Shown here in pieces: positions 49,575 through 59,849 of a DNA stretch of 64,000 nt (position 1 is its first letter; each line of letters opens with the position of its first letter). Made by a program: the position numbers and the translations under genes. The stretch is from Bacillota bacterium (GTDB lineage: Bacteria; Bacillota; Clostridia; Peptostreptococcales; Anaerovoracaceae): the NCBI GenBank assembly GCA_022793795.1, contig JAAWDM010000053.1, positions 1-64,000 of the forward strand. The letters are read 5' to 3'. Below the pieces are notes generated by a model. That model was not told where the DNA came from, ran no database searches, and worked only from the letters and a program-made list of their open reading frames with translations.

Positions 49575-50933
49575 TTACAGGAAATGACGCTTCTTTCGAA
49601 GGAGTTTTTCCAGTTCTGCAATATCAGTGAGAAGACAAAAGATGATGACCTTATCGTCCTCTAATATTTTCGTATTTCCGCTAGGGATGATAACCTGTTG
49701 ACCTCGATGAATGGCAGCGATCAAAACTCCCTCTGGCAGATCCAAATCTTTAAGAGGAATGTCCACCAGTTTCATGCCAGGCACAGCGATGATTTCCATA
49801 ATCTCCGCCTGACCCTGAATCAGTAGGGAAGAAATGATTCTTTTGCTGCCCTGAATATAACGTAGAATGGTACTGGCTATAATATCCAGAGGATTTAAAG
49901 CCATATCGATACCCATTTTTTCCACCAGGTCTTTATAACTCTGGCGGCTGACTTTGGAAATAACATCCTCGATGCCTCGCTGTTTAGCCATTAGCGCTAA
50001 AAGCAGGTTTTCTTCGTCATAACCAGTTGCTGTGACGAAAGCGTCCATCTCGTCGATATTTTCCTCCTCCAAAAGGTTAGAATCAGTAGCGTCTCCGTGA
50101 AGGACCATCACATTGTCCAGATGGGTAGAAAGGTAATAACAGCGCTCCTTGCTGATTTCCACCACCTTGACGGCAGCGCCAAACTCGGCCAGCTTACCTG
50201 CCAGATAAAATCCGGTCTTACCGCCGCCGATGATCATAACCTTTTGCAAGTTGGTGTATTTACCCTTTTCATGAACCTTGCGGTGCAGTTCTAAAATTTC
50301 AGTCTTTTCACCAATAAGATAGAGGGTGTCTCCAGCATCAATGATGGTGTTTCCGTGAGGAATGATGATCTTTCCGTTGCGGGAGATAGCCACTACCAGC
50401 ATGTTTGGCAGCAGCGTTCTAACGTCGAACATGGAAAGGCCGATGAGGTACTTGGCCCTTTTTACGCTGAACTGAATCAGAGAAACTTTTCCGCTGGAAA
50501 AGATACCGTTATTTAGAGTGTATTTCTCCACCAGGTATTTATAGATTTCCAATGTGATGGCCAGGTCTGGATTGACTACATGATCGATATTCATATTGGC
50601 TTTGATGAAATCGATTTGATTCATGTGCTCTGGGTCCCGGACTCTGGCGATGACCTTGCTGCAGCCTAGTTTCTTGGCAAAACTTGCAATCACAATGTTT
50701 TTTTCATCGCTGCCAGTTACGGCCAGCAAAAAATCAAACTCTTCAATTCCGATTTTCTTTAACATATCGATTTGCTTGGCGTTTCCATGGACAGTCATTA
50801 CGTCCAAATGTTGGGATATTTTGTCCAACTTGGTCTCGTCTTTATCTATGATGGTAATGGCATGGTCGCCGCCTAGCAGGGCAGCTGCGACTTTAATGCC
50901 CAGTTTCCCTGCGCCGACAATGGCAATATTCAT
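49575..50933 (-). CDS. trkA: TrkA, potassium transport NAD/nucleotide-binding subunit
   Basis: I use ATG 50933, with GAGGAG before it on the minus strand, giving 452 residues. The protein is a duplication of RCK-N and RCK-C domains: M-N-I-A-I-V-G-A-G-K-L-G (Rossmann, residues 1-12), a second one at V-M-I-I-G-G-G-K-T-G (near 232), and TrkA-C parts near 150-220 and 375-450. It binds NAD(H) or ATP and controls TrkH. Both flanking trkH genes are downstream. Confidence 0.94.
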   Translation of the reverse strand: MNIAIVGAGKLGIKVAAALLGGDHAITIIDKDETKLDKISQHLDVMTVHGNAKQIDMLKKIGIEEFDFLLAVTGSDEKNIVIASFAKKLGCSKVIARVRDPEHMNQIDFIKANMNIDHVVNPDLAITLEIYKYLVEKYTLNNGIFSSGKVSLIQFSVKRAKYLIGLSMFDVRTLLPNMLVVAISRNGKIIIPHGNTIIDAGDTLYLIGEKTEILELHRKVHEKGKYTNLQKVMIIGGGKTGFYLAGKLAEFGAAVKVVEISKERCYYLSTHLDNVMVLHGDATDSNLLEEENIDEMDAFVTATGYDEENLLLALMAKQRGIEDVISKVSRQSYKDLVEKMGIDMALNPLDIIASTILRYIQGSKRIISSLLIQGQAEIMEIIAVPGMKLVDIPLKDLDLPEGVLIAAIHRGQQVIIPSGNTKILEDDKVIIFCLLTDIAELEKLLRKKRHFL

Positions 50934-51040
50934 TGATTTGCTCCTCACATTTCTGTTCTCATAGCGGATCCTTGCAAGACATATAACTCTGCCGAAAAAG
51001 GAACGCTAAGATATTGTTTATATTTTGTATTTGTTTTGCT

Positions 51041-51057
51041 TATGTTATTCTAACATA
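51041..51057. promoter_or_regulatory. Dyad in the trkA/MBL divergent region
   Basis: TATGTTA-TTC-TAACATA is a perfect 7-3-7 inverted repeat in the 201-bp AT-rich region between trkA and the MBL gene. It may be an operator for either side. Confidence 0.4.
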
Positions 51058-51068
51058 TTTATTTTAAT

Positions 51069-51097
51069 TTGCAAGTCCATGGGGGATGTTGTATAGT
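51069..51097 (+). promoter_or_regulatory. Promoter of the MBL-HAD gene pair
   Basis: TTGCAA (51069-51074) and TATAGT (51092-51097) with a 17-bp spacer; the TTG start of the MBL gene is 38 bp downstream. Confidence 0.6.
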
Positions 51098-51134
51098 AAA
51101 AGTATATTCTAAATAGAACGAAAGGAAATTAGCA

Positions 51135-51740
51135 TTGAAAATTACCAGATTTGTAGGCGGCTCTTTAGAGAGCAATGGATATGTGATACGAGCGTATGAT
51201 GGTGGAGGCTGCTATATCATCGACCCAGGCTATGAACCCCAGAAGTTCATAAATTTTGTGAAGAAAGAGAGCCTAAAACCTCTAGGCGTTTTGCTGACCC
51301 ATCACCATCATGACCATGTGGGCGGAGCAGAGCGGATTGCAGATGAACTGTCTTGTCCCGTGATGATACATGCTACAGATGCCTTTGTCTATAAAGGGAA
51401 GGTGGATAGAGAACTTTTAGACGGAGATACCTTGGATTTGGATGGAGAGCTTCTGACGATTTTTCACACACCAGGCCATACAGCCGGCTCTATCTGTATT
51501 TTATCTGAAAAAAGTAAGGTGGTATTCAGCGGAGATACCATATTCGATACGGATTTAGGCAGAACCGATCTCGTCGACGGGTCACCCAAAGATATGATAG
51601 AAAGCTGCTGCAAGGTCATCGATACCTGGTCTAATGAATATACGGTCTATCCAGGTCATGACGGCAGCGCTACCATGAAACAGATTCGGAAATATAATCA
51701 AGAGTTTTTAGATTGCCTGACCATGGGGAAAAAGAGATGA
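51135..51740 (+). CDS. MBL-fold hydrolase, glyoxalase II-like
   Basis: The 201-residue protein has the metallo-beta-lactamase signature T-H-H-H-H-D-H-V-G-G (near residue 56), further ligands in H-T-P-G-H-T (near 116) and F-S-G-D-T-I-F-D, and a C-terminal Y-P-G-H-D. This is the short single-domain YcbL/GloB-like form, without the glyoxalase II substrate-binding tail. It likely hydrolyses a thioester; the substrate is not known. The start codon is TTG with AAAGGA upstream. The HAD gene overlaps its stop (ATGA). Confidence 0.9.
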   Translation: MKITRFVGGSLESNGYVIRAYDGGGCYIIDPGYEPQKFINFVKKESLKPLGVLLTHHHHDHVGGAERIADELSCPVMIHATDAFVYKGKVDRELLDGDTLDLDGELLTIFHTPGHTAGSICILSEKSKVVFSGDTIFDTDLGRTDLVDGSPKDMIESCCKVIDTWSNEYTVYPGHDGSATMKQIRKYNQEFLDCLTMGKKR

Positions 51741-52681
51741 AAGATGATAAGATTCAACTAATCGCATTGGACTTGGATGGAACCACTCTGACCAGGGGGC
51801 ATATTACAAGGAGAACCAGGCGAGCCCTGGAAAAAGCCATAGAAGCAGGGGTTTCTGTAGTTGTGGCCACGGGACGGGCTTATGTGGCCCTGCCAAATGA
51901 TGTATTTCGCATCAAGGGCCTTCGATATGTGATGAATTCCAACGGCGCTCAGATTACGGACCTAACCACAGGACAGATTATCTATGAAAATCATATTAAT
52001 AAAGGGTCTTTGGAAAAGGTGCTGGCCCTGTTTCGTCAGCTCCAGCCGTCCATTGAAGTGTTTACCGACGGCAACGCTTACATAGATAAAAGCATCTATG
52101 AGGATTTAAAATGCCAGGATTCCGTCTATGCAGCATATATGAGCAGGGATTATGTGCTCCGAACCAGAAAGCCGGTGGAACATATTTTGGACTTCATGGA
52201 AGCCCATATTTCCCGTATCGAAAATATTAATGTAGAATTTGAAAATTTAGAGGAAAAGGCCAGAATGAAAGTGGTATTGGAGCAGATTCCAGGGGTAACG
52301 ATTACCTCATCCATGACCCATAATTTGGAAATTGGCGGTCAGACTACCAGTAAGGCCAGCGGTCTTGTTTATCTGTGCCAGCTGATGGGATTTGCCATGG
52401 AAAAAGTCATGGCCTGTGGGGATAGCCCCAACGATATGGCTATGCTGCGGGAGGCCGGTTTCTCCATCGCCATGGGAAATGGAGAACAAGAAGTAAAGGA
52501 TATGGCAGACTTTGTGGCTCCCGCCAACGAGGAGGAAGGCGTGGCATATTGTGTGGAGCGGTTTGTACTTGGGAAAAATCGGCCAGCCTGGCAGCTCATG
52601 ATGCTAAAAAGAAAAAACCTGGCGGCATGGAAGTTGCGCCGTGGCTTGCACAGGTTCGTCGGTCCTTTGAAGAGAAGATAG
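51737..52681 (+). CDS. Cof-type HAD-IIB phosphatase
   Basis: ATG 51737 gives 314 residues. HAD motif I is L-D-L-D-G-T-T-L (residues 9-16), motif II A-T-G-R-A, motif III a Lys near T-T-S-K-A-S, and motif IV G-D-S-P-N-D-M-A-M. The C2 cap of subclass IIB lies between motifs II and III. Such enzymes dephosphorylate sugar phosphates or flavin and pyridoxal phosphates. The C-terminal 40 basic residues extend beyond the domain. It is translationally coupled to the MBL gene. Confidence 0.92.
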   Translation: MKDDKIQLIALDLDGTTLTRGHITRRTRRALEKAIEAGVSVVVATGRAYVALPNDVFRIKGLRYVMNSNGAQITDLTTGQIIYENHINKGSLEKVLALFRQLQPSIEVFTDGNAYIDKSIYEDLKCQDSVYAAYMSRDYVLRTRKPVEHILDFMEAHISRIENINVEFENLEEKARMKVVLEQIPGVTITSSMTHNLEIGGQTTSKASGLVYLCQLMGFAMEKVMACGDSPNDMAMLREAGFSIAMGNGEQEVKDMADFVAPANEEEGVAYCVERFVLGKNRPAWQLMMLKRKNLAAWKLRRGLHRFVGPLKRR

Positions 52682-52715
52682 GAATAAAATATTTACATAA
52701 ATTTACAAAAATATC

Positions 52716-52744
52716 TTGACAAATACATTATTTTACTGTAAATT
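52716..52744 (+). promoter_or_regulatory. Promoter of yraN and following genes
   Basis: TTGACA (52716-52721) and TAAATT (52739-52744) with a 17-bp spacer. The stretch ATTTTACTGTAA inside it recurs at the tadA dyad. Confidence 0.65.
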
Positions 52745-52792
52745 TAAGTAAACGTGGTTCTCTCGCTGAAGTGGAAACAAAGGGAGAGAAAA

Positions 52793-53143
52793 ATGATAGA
52801 GAAAAGAAACAGTTATAAGAGAGCGCTTGGAATCCTGGGGGAGGAATTGGCCGCAGGATTTTTGGATGTACAGGGCTATAAACTGGTGGAGCGGAATTAT
52901 CGCTGTCCTTATGGGGAGATAGACTTGATTGTACAGAAAGACGAGGCGCTTTTTTTCGTGGAGGTAAAGACTAGAACTGGAGAGAAATACGGCAGTCCGG
53001 CAGAAGGGGTAAATGTGCAGAAGCAGGAGAAGATCAGGCGAGCAGCTGTTTATTATCTGACAACCAGAAAAACCTTTGGAAAGAGGATAGGGTTTCAGGT
53101 GATTGGAATTCAAATCCAACAAATTGTCAATATGGAAGGCTAG
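52793..53143 (+). CDS. YraN/UPF0102 endonuclease-like protein
   Basis: ATG 52793 (GGGAGAG upstream) gives 116 residues. It has the UPF0102 pattern G-E-E-L-A-A-G-F-L, R-N-Y-R-C-P-Y-G-E-I-D-L-I and F-V-E-V-K-T-R, the D-x(n)-E-V-K core of a restriction-endonuclease-like fold. In many Bacillota it lies just before yifB and dprA, as here, suggesting a role in DNA processing or recombination. Confidence 0.93.
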   Translation: MIEKRNSYKRALGILGEELAAGFLDVQGYKLVERNYRCPYGEIDLIVQKDEALFFVEVKTRTGEKYGSPAEGVNVQKQEKIRRAAVYYLTTRKTFGKRIGFQVIGIQIQQIVNMEG

Positions 53144-53152
53144 GCGGCGGTC

Positions 53153-54715
53153 ATGTTTGGAAAAATTGTGACAGCAGCCTATAGCGGCATTGAAGGAAAA
53201 ATTGTGACAGTGGAAGTGGATATCGCCATGGGGCTGCCTTCTCTCTATGTGGTAGGACTGGGGGATACGGCTATCAAAGAGGCAGGTCCCAGGGTAAAAA
53301 GCGCCATACGGAACAGTGGGTATCCTTATCCAGACCGGCGGGTGGTCATCAATCTGGCGCCTGCCTATATTCATAAAAAAGGAAGTCACTTCGATTTAGC
53401 CATGGCGGTGGGGATTTTGAAGGCGTCAGGAGTGTTAAAAGAGAAGAAGGGCCAGTCCGTGGAGAAAAGCGGTTTTATAGGAGAACTGAGGCTGAATGGA
53501 GGCTTGTCGCCAGTGAAAGGGGTGCTGCCCATGGTACGCGCCATGGCTGGCGATGTAAAGCGTATTTTTTTGCCGAAAGAAAACTACAGAGAAGGACTGC
53601 TTGCTGAGGAGGCATGTCATGTGACATTGGTTCCGGCAGGTTCTCTGAAAGAGGTTATAGATGTTTTAGAGGGAAAGAAAGAATTGCATATGAGGAAAAT
53701 ATCCTGTATGAAGGAGGACGTGTCAGTGGAAGCGACGGAGCCTGCCGTAGATTTTGCCGATGTAAAGGGGCAGTGGGCTGCCAAGGAAGCCATTGCTGTG
53801 GCAGTTTGCGGCGGCCATAGTTTGCTTCTCATAGGACCGCCGGGAGCAGGAAAAACCATGGTTGCCAGAAGGATTCCTACTATTTTACCGGACATGAGCC
53901 CGAAGGAACAGTTGGAAACCACCATGATTTATTCGGTGGTAGGTCTTTTGGATGAGGAAAAGCCACTGGTGAGAAAACGACCTTTTTGCATGGCAGATGA
54001 TAGAACCACCAGAGCGGGCCTGCTGGGCGGCGGCACGGCGCCTTATCCGGGACTGGTTTCCCTGGCCCATAACGGTGTGTTGTTTATCGATGAATTTTTG
54101 CAATTAGAACGAGAAAAAATAGATGGACTTAGGGTACCTATGGAGGAAGGACAGGTGGAGATGATACGGAAGGGCAAGCGGTATGGATTTCCTGCTGACT
54201 TTATACTGATTGGGGCAACAAATCCCTGTCGATGCGGATATTATGGGGACAGTCGACATACCTGTACCTGTACCAAGACTCAAATCGATCAGTATCAGAG
54301 CAGGCTTTCTGGCCCTGTGGCAGATAGAATCGATATGTTTTTGCAGATTTATCCAGTGGATTTTGCTACCCTACAGGAAGAAGAAAGAGGCAGTTCCAAA
54401 GTCCTTCGAGAAAAGGTGGTGAGAGGACGGGCCATGCAGCGGGAGCGGTTTTCAGGTAGTGCCATTTCTCACAATAGTCAGATGGAGGAACGGCATATTA
54501 AGGCCTTTTGCCCCATGGAATCTGCAGAAGTCAGGTTCTTAGAAGAAATTTGCAGGAAATATAGCATCAGCACCAGACGGTATCTAAAGCTGATTCGAGT
54601 AGGACGAACCATTGCAGATATCGAGGGCAGTCAAAGAATTTCCATGGGCCATCTGGCTGCTGCATTTCGATATGTTATGACATTTCAGGACAGAGAGGAA
54701 CAGGGGGAATTATAA
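53153..54715 (+). CDS. YifB/ComM-family AAA ATPase
   Basis: The 520-residue protein is a Mg-chelatase-like AAA+ ATPase. The N-terminal domain (residues 1-190) is a Lon-like fold (V-V-G-L-G-D-T-A-I-K-E). Walker A is G-P-P-G-A-G-K-T (near 225), and G-A-T-N-P-C-R-C-G-Y together with C-T-C-T form the typical Cys cluster. ComM is a helicase that promotes branch migration in natural transformation. The next gene, dprA, begins at its stop codon. Confidence 0.94.
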   Translation: MFGKIVTAAYSGIEGKIVTVEVDIAMGLPSLYVVGLGDTAIKEAGPRVKSAIRNSGYPYPDRRVVINLAPAYIHKKGSHFDLAMAVGILKASGVLKEKKGQSVEKSGFIGELRLNGGLSPVKGVLPMVRAMAGDVKRIFLPKENYREGLLAEEACHVTLVPAGSLKEVIDVLEGKKELHMRKISCMKEDVSVEATEPAVDFADVKGQWAAKEAIAVAVCGGHSLLLIGPPGAGKTMVARRIPTILPDMSPKEQLETTMIYSVVGLLDEEKPLVRKRPFCMADDRTTRAGLLGGGTAPYPGLVSLAHNGVLFIDEFLQLEREKIDGLRVPMEEGQVEMIRKGKRYGFPADFILIGATNPCRCGYYGDSRHTCTCTKTQIDQYQSRLSGPVADRIDMFLQIYPVDFATLQEEERGSSKVLREKVVRGRAMQRERFSGSAISHNSQMEERHIKAFCPMESAEVRFLEEICRKYSISTRRYLKLIRVGRTIADIEGSQRISMGHLAAAFRYVMTFQDREEQGEL

Positions 54716-55578
54716 TGGGAGGTATTTATACCGTTGAGCAGACAGAGCCAGCCTATCCGGAAAATCTGCTACAGGTCTATAGACCCCCAGAAAGGCTTTA
54801 CTGTTTGGGAGATGTGGACCTCTTAAAAAGTCCTTTTACTACAGCGGTGGTGGGTTCCAGAAAATGCAGCGAGTATGGGAAACAGACGGCCATGGCTATC
54901 GGCAAAGCGTGTAGCCTTGGCAATGTTACAGTAGTCAGCGGTATGGCTAAGGGAATCGACCGCTTTGCTCACTTGGGCGCCCTCCGTCATGGGGGCAAAA
55001 CCATAGCTGTGCTGGGCTGTGGTGTAGATGTATGTTATCCTACTGAAAACAGAAAGATATATGAAGAGATACAAGAAGTGGGATTGATCATTTCTGAATA
55101 CCCACCAGGGACAGAACCAAGACCCTATATGTTTCCACAACGAAACCGGCTGATTGCAGGACTTTCCCAAGCAGTAGTCGTAGTAGAAGCTGGACCAAAT
55201 AGCGGAGCCCTCATCACTGCAGAACTGGGAGAAACGTTGGGAAAGCTGGTCTATAGCGTTCCGGGAAACATTACAAATCCGTGGAGTCTGGGAACCAATA
55301 AGTTAATTGCCGACGGTGCGTTGCCGCTGGTGGTCATTGAGGATTTAATCCGGCAGTTAGGAGGTAAATCAGTATTAAATACAGGAGAAAGGGAAAAACT
55401 TAGCCAGACAGAAGAAATCGTATTACAGATTTTACAAGAGGAGGGAGAGATTTCTTTGGAGGCTCTTTGTGAAAAAATGGTGAAGAATCCGGTAGAAATG
55501 AATGGAATCGTTATGATTTTGGAGATGAAAGGGTTCCTTACCACTAATTTTGGAAAAATTTTTATTGCAAATTTTTAA
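54715..55578 (+). CDS. dprA: DNA processing protein DprA (Smf)
   Basis: The 287-residue protein has the Rossmann-like core V-V-G-S-R-K-C-S-E-Y-G, S-G-M-A-K-G-I-D-R-F-A-H and F-P-Q-R-N-R-L-I-A-G-L-S. A small winged-helix-like tail occupies residues 225-287. DprA loads RecA on incoming single-stranded DNA during transformation. The N-terminal SAM-like domain of longer DprA proteins is missing, which is common in Clostridia. The ATG overlaps the yifB stop. Confidence 0.93.
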   Translation: MGGIYTVEQTEPAYPENLLQVYRPPERLYCLGDVDLLKSPFTTAVVGSRKCSEYGKQTAMAIGKACSLGNVTVVSGMAKGIDRFAHLGALRHGGKTIAVLGCGVDVCYPTENRKIYEEIQEVGLIISEYPPGTEPRPYMFPQRNRLIAGLSQAVVVVEAGPNSGALITAELGETLGKLVYSVPGNITNPWSLGTNKLIADGALPLVVIEDLIRQLGGKSVLNTGEREKLSQTEEIVLQILQEEGEISLEALCEKMVKNPVEMNGIVMILEMKGFLTTNFGKIFIANF

Positions 55579-55661
55579 AAAAGGTTCTATTATTATTGTC
55601 TATAAGCATGTTCTATGGGTGGAGAGTATTGAGAGCCATGGGACATAACTGAGGAGGAAGT

Positions 55662-57755
55662 ATGGCAACTGCAAAAGCAAGTGCAAAAAAGTCGGGCAAA
55701 TCAGCAGCCAAAAAGACTTTGGTTATTGTAGAATCGCCGTCCAAGGCTAAAACTATTGGAAAATATCTAGGTTCATCTTATAAGGTAGTAGCTTCTGTAG
55801 GCCATGTGCGGGATTTACCTAAAAGTAAGCTGGGCATTGACCTGGAAAACGATTTTGAACCCCAATACATCGCCATCCGCGGAAAGGGCGATTTGATAAA
55901 GGAATTAAAGAAAGAAGCCAAGCAGGCAGGCAAAATTTATCTGGCAACCGACCCAGATAGAGAAGGCGAAGCGATTTCCTGGCATTTAGCTTTTTTGCTG
56001 GGTATCGATCCTATGACGCCATGCCGCATTGTATTTAATGAAATTACCAAAGACGCTATCAAGGCAGCGGTAAAAAATCCACGGGCTATCGATTTGAAAC
56101 TGGTGGACGCTCAACAGGCCAGGAGAGTCCTTGACCGGTTGGTGGGCTATCAGATCAGCCCCCTTCTTTGGAGAAAGATTCGCAGAGGACTCAGCGCCGG
56201 CAGAGTGCAATCCGCTGCTTTAAAGATTATCTGCGACAGAGAAAAGCTGATTCGGGACTTCGTACCAAAGGAGTATTGGAACCTGGGTGCAGTATTTCTA
56301 AAGGATAAAAAATTTGCTGCCAAATTGGTAGAATATAATGGAAAGAAACTTATCGTAGAAAATAAAGAACAGGCAGATGGAATATTGGCTGACTTAAAGG
56401 CCGGTAGCTTTACCGTCACCACTATTACGAAAAAGGAGAGAAGCCGGAGACCATTTGCACCTTTTACCACCAGCAGCTTGCAACAGGATGCAGCTAATAA
56501 ATTAGGGTTTACCACGAAAAAATCCATGATGGTAGCTCAGCAGCTCTATGAGGGAATCGAAGTAAAGGGTCACGGCACCGTAGGTCTTGTGACCTATATC
56601 AGAACCGATTCTGTGAGAATATCCATAGAAGCGAGAGAAGCAGCGAAAGGGTACATTCACCAGAATTTTGGACAAAACTATATCGGAAATAACGTGTTTT
56701 CCAATAAAAAGAAGGATATCCAAGATGCCCACGAAGCCATCCGGCCCAGCAATATCAATCTGGATCCAGAAGTCATTAAGGAGTCGCTGACCAAGGATCA
56801 GTACAAACTCTATAAGTTGATTTGGACCAGATTTCTGGCCAGTCAGATGGCGCCGGCTGTCTTTGACAGTATGCAGGTTTCCATTGTAAATGGGGCCTAT
56901 GGTTTGAAGGCCAATGGTTCTAAATTGCTCTTTGATGGTTTCCAGAGGATTTATAATCCAGAAATGGATGAGGATCAGGACCGGCTGCTGCCCCAGCTTG
57001 AAGAAGGGGAAGTTTTACATGTGGTGGAACTGACTTCGGAGCAGAAGTTTACGGAGCCGCCTTCACGGTTTACAGAAGCCAGCTTGGTAAAGGACTTGGA
57101 GGAGAAGAATATTGGACGTCCTAGTACCTATGCGCCGATTATCGCTACTTTGCTGGAGAGAAAATATGTTTTACGCCAAAAAAAGACTTTGCTGCCTACG
57201 GATTTGGGATTTTTAGTCACTGAATTAATGGAAGATTATTTTAAGGAAATCGTTGACGCCGGGTTTACTGCAGAAATGGAAGACCAACTCGATGATGTAG
57301 AAATAAAGGATTTGAACTGGAAAATCGTGATTCGCGATTTTTATAAGACGTTAAATGAAGAACTTAAGATTGCCGACGAGGCCATCGAAAAAGTAGTCAT
57401 TGAGGACCAGATTACTGACCAGCTTTGTGAAATATGCGGAAAGCCTATGGCTATTAAATCAGGTCGATTTGGTGAATTTCTGGCGTGTACCGGTTATCCG
57501 GAATGTAAGAATACCAAGCCTATCGTACAGACCATTGATGTGAAATGCCCTGATTGCGGCGGGGATATTGTGGTAAAACGGGGAAAATCTGGAAAGGTAT
57601 TTTATGGATGCAGCAATTATCCAGAGTGTAAAAAAGCATTTTGGTATAAACCTACTGATAAGAAGTGTCCAAAATGCGGCGCTCTATTGCTAGAAAAGAA
57701 AACAAAAACCACCCAGTTGGCATGTTCCAACGACCAATGCGGATATAAAGAGTGA
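55662..57755 (+). CDS. topA: DNA topoisomerase I
   Basis: The 697-residue type IA topoisomerase has a Toprim domain (V-I-V-E-S-P-S-K-A-K, D-P-D-R-E-G-E-A), the active-site region Y-I-R-T-D-S (Tyr312) and three C-terminal zinc ribbons (C-E-I-C-G, C-P-D-C-G-G, C-P-K-C-G-A). It relaxes negative supercoils. The basic N-terminal extension (A-T-A-K-A-S-A-K-K-S-G-K) is rich in Lys and Ala. A GGAGG site precedes the ATG. Confidence 0.96.
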   Translation: MATAKASAKKSGKSAAKKTLVIVESPSKAKTIGKYLGSSYKVVASVGHVRDLPKSKLGIDLENDFEPQYIAIRGKGDLIKELKKEAKQAGKIYLATDPDREGEAISWHLAFLLGIDPMTPCRIVFNEITKDAIKAAVKNPRAIDLKLVDAQQARRVLDRLVGYQISPLLWRKIRRGLSAGRVQSAALKIICDREKLIRDFVPKEYWNLGAVFLKDKKFAAKLVEYNGKKLIVENKEQADGILADLKAGSFTVTTITKKERSRRPFAPFTTSSLQQDAANKLGFTTKKSMMVAQQLYEGIEVKGHGTVGLVTYIRTDSVRISIEAREAAKGYIHQNFGQNYIGNNVFSNKKKDIQDAHEAIRPSNINLDPEVIKESLTKDQYKLYKLIWTRFLASQMAPAVFDSMQVSIVNGAYGLKANGSKLLFDGFQRIYNPEMDEDQDRLLPQLEEGEVLHVVELTSEQKFTEPPSRFTEASLVKDLEEKNIGRPSTYAPIIATLLERKYVLRQKKTLLPTDLGFLVTELMEDYFKEIVDAGFTAEMEDQLDDVEIKDLNWKIVIRDFYKTLNEELKIADEAIEKVVIEDQITDQLCEICGKPMAIKSGRFGEFLACTGYPECKNTKPIVQTIDVKCPDCGGDIVVKRGKSGKVFYGCSNYPECKKAFWYKPTDKKCPKCGALLLEKKTKTTQLACSNDQCGYKE

Positions 57756-57801
57756 GAAAGTCGGCTATGCCGAAGAACAACCAGAGTAGGAGGTATTTTA
57801 G

Positions 57802-58341
57802 ATGACCACATTTCATGCAACAACAATTTGCGCTGTAAGGCGGGGACCAGAGGATATCTGTATCGGAGGAGACGGACAGGTAACCATGGGTGAATCCACC
57901 ATTATGAAAAACGGCGCTAAAAAAGTCAAAAAAATCTATAAAAATACGGTAATTACTGGGTTCGCAGGTTCTGTTGCAGATGCCTTTTCTTTGACAGATA
58001 AATTTGAAAAGAAGTTGGAGGAGCACTCCGGCAACCTGAAGCGTGCGGCTGTGGATTTAGCCCAGCTTTGGAGGTCTGATAAGGGGATGCGAAGTTTGGA
58101 AGCGCTGATGATTGTGGCGGATAAGGATTCCATGTTGGTGATTTCTGGAAACGGCGAAGTCATTGTACCGGACCAGGATTTTGTAGCCATTGGCAGCGGC
58201 GGTAATTTTGCTTATGCAGCAGCTAACGGACTGTTCAATCATACAGATATGACAGCAGAAGAGATCGTTAGAGAATCGCTTAGGATTGCAGCTTCTATTT
58301 GCGTTTACACCAACGACAATATTTCTGTAGAGAAGTTATAG
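57802..58341 (+). CDS. hslV: HslV (ClpQ) protease subunit
   Basis: The 179-residue protein starts M-T-T-F-H-A-T-T-I; removal of Met exposes the catalytic Thr2 of the proteasome-like fold. G-D-G-Q-V-T-M-G and [13 protein letters not shown] follow the family pattern. HslV forms a dodecamer that degrades proteins unfolded by HslU, whose gene follows after 13 bp. In B. subtilis ClpQ uses an N-terminal serine, so the Thr form here is of the common type. Confidence 0.96.
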   Translation: MTTFHATTICAVRRGPEDICIGGDGQVTMGESTIMKNGAKKVKKIYKNTVITGFAGSVADAFSLTDKFEKKLEEHSGNLKRAAVDLAQLWRSDKGMRSLEALMIVADKDSMLVISGNGEVIVPDQDFVAIGSGGNFAYAAANGLFNHTDMTAEEIVRESLRIAASICVYTNDNISVEKL

Positions 58342-58354
58342 GGGGAGAGAACAT

Positions 58355-59794
58355 ATGGCAAGTAAATTATACAGTTTAACACCCAAGGAAATCGTAGCTG
58401 AATTGGACAAATATATTATTGGACAGGACGAGGCAAAAAAATCTGTAGCCATTGCCTTGAGAAATCGCTATAGAAGAAGCCTGCTGTCCGAAGAGATGCG
58501 TGAAGAAATCACGCCGAAAAATATCCTTATGATGGGGCCGACCGGCTGTGGTAAGACAGAAATCGCCAGACGGCTTGCAAAACTCATGGATGCTCCCTTT
58601 GTAAAGGTGGAAGCTACCAAGTTTACAGAGGTAGGCTATGTTGGTAGAGACGTGGACTCTATGGTTCGCGATTTGGTGGAGGCTTCCATGCGGGTCACCA
58701 AGCAGAGCAAACTGGAAGAAAAGTATTCAGTGGCAGACAAGATTGTGGAAGAGAAGATTATAGAAGCCATCATTCCAGGAAAGAAAAAGAAAACGCCGGG
58801 ACAGTCAAAGAATCCCTTTGATTTTATCATGAACAGCGGCGGTTATACCAGCCAGAAGCAGCAGTATTTAGAGAGCCAGGCAGCCAAAGAGGCAGAGCCA
58901 TCGAAAGAGGATATGGACGTAGAAATGGCCCGAGAGCAAGTACGGGCTCAGTTGCGGGACGGGCTTTTAGAAGAGCAATATATTGAAATTGAAGTGGTAG
59001 CCGCCCCTAAGGGAAATCAGCTGGATATGAGTAACGAAGGCATGAGCATTGCCATCGGCAATATTTTCGGCGATATGATGCCAGAAAAGACAAAAAAGAA
59101 AAACGTTAAGGTCAAGGATGCCCGTAAGATTCTCCGCGAGCAGGAAGCCCAAAAGCTGATAGATATGGATACGGTTACGGATGAGGCCATTGAAAATGCA
59201 GAGCAGAACGGTATCATTTTCATTGATGAAATCGATAAAATCGCATCGGGCTCTCGGATGACTTCTGGCGCTGACGTATCCAGAGAAGGGGTGCAAAGAG
59301 ATATTTTGCCAATCGTGGAGGGTAGCGTTATTAATACTAAGTATGGTCCGGTCAAAACCGATCATATTCTGTTTATCGGCGCTGGCGCCTTTCATACAGC
59401 AAAGCCTACCGACTTAATTCCAGAACTTCAGGGACGTTTTCCAATTCGGGTAGAGTTGGAAAATCTTACGAAAGCGGATTTTGTCCAAATTCTCACTGTG
59501 CCGGAAAATGCACTTTTGAAACAGCATAAGGCATTGCTGGAAACAGAAGGAGTGGAGATTGAATTTACGGAAAGCGCCATTGATGAAATGGCAACCATCT
59601 CATTTTTGATGAACGAACAGACAGAAAATATCGGCGCTAGACGGCTCCATACCATTTTAGAGAAGCTGTTGGAAGACATTTCTTTCAATATTCCGGAAAT
59701 GGAGAAAGAGAAGATTGTCATCGACGACGAGTATGTAAAGGAGCGCTTTAAAGAAACCATCCATGAGGAGGATTTGGACCGGTATATTCTGTAA
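58355..59794 (+). CDS. hslU: HslU (ClpY) unfoldase ATPase
   Basis: The 479-residue AAA+ protein has Walker A G-P-T-G-C-G-K-T (near residue 62), the I-domain with charged sequence (150-230) and Walker B I-F-I-D-E-I-D-K. The C-terminal end E-E-D-L-D-R-Y-I-L is the typical tail that docks into HslV. With HslV it forms the two-part protease. Confidence 0.96.
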   Translation: MASKLYSLTPKEIVAELDKYIIGQDEAKKSVAIALRNRYRRSLLSEEMREEITPKNILMMGPTGCGKTEIARRLAKLMDAPFVKVEATKFTEVGYVGRDVDSMVRDLVEASMRVTKQSKLEEKYSVADKIVEEKIIEAIIPGKKKKTPGQSKNPFDFIMNSGGYTSQKQQYLESQAAKEAEPSKEDMDVEMAREQVRAQLRDGLLEEQYIEIEVVAAPKGNQLDMSNEGMSIAIGNIFGDMMPEKTKKKNVKVKDARKILREQEAQKLIDMDTVTDEAIENAEQNGIIFIDEIDKIASGSRMTSGADVSREGVQRDILPIVEGSVINTKYGPVKTDHILFIGAGAFHTAKPTDLIPELQGRFPIRVELENLTKADFVQILTVPENALLKQHKALLETEGVEIEFTESAIDEMATISFLMNEQTENIGARRLHTILEKLLEDISFNIPEMEKEKIVIDDEYVKERFKETIHEEDLDRYIL

Positions 59795-59849
59795 TGCTGG
59801 TTTAAAATGTTGGATGATTGGGTTGATATAGAAAGAGGGATGAAAAATT

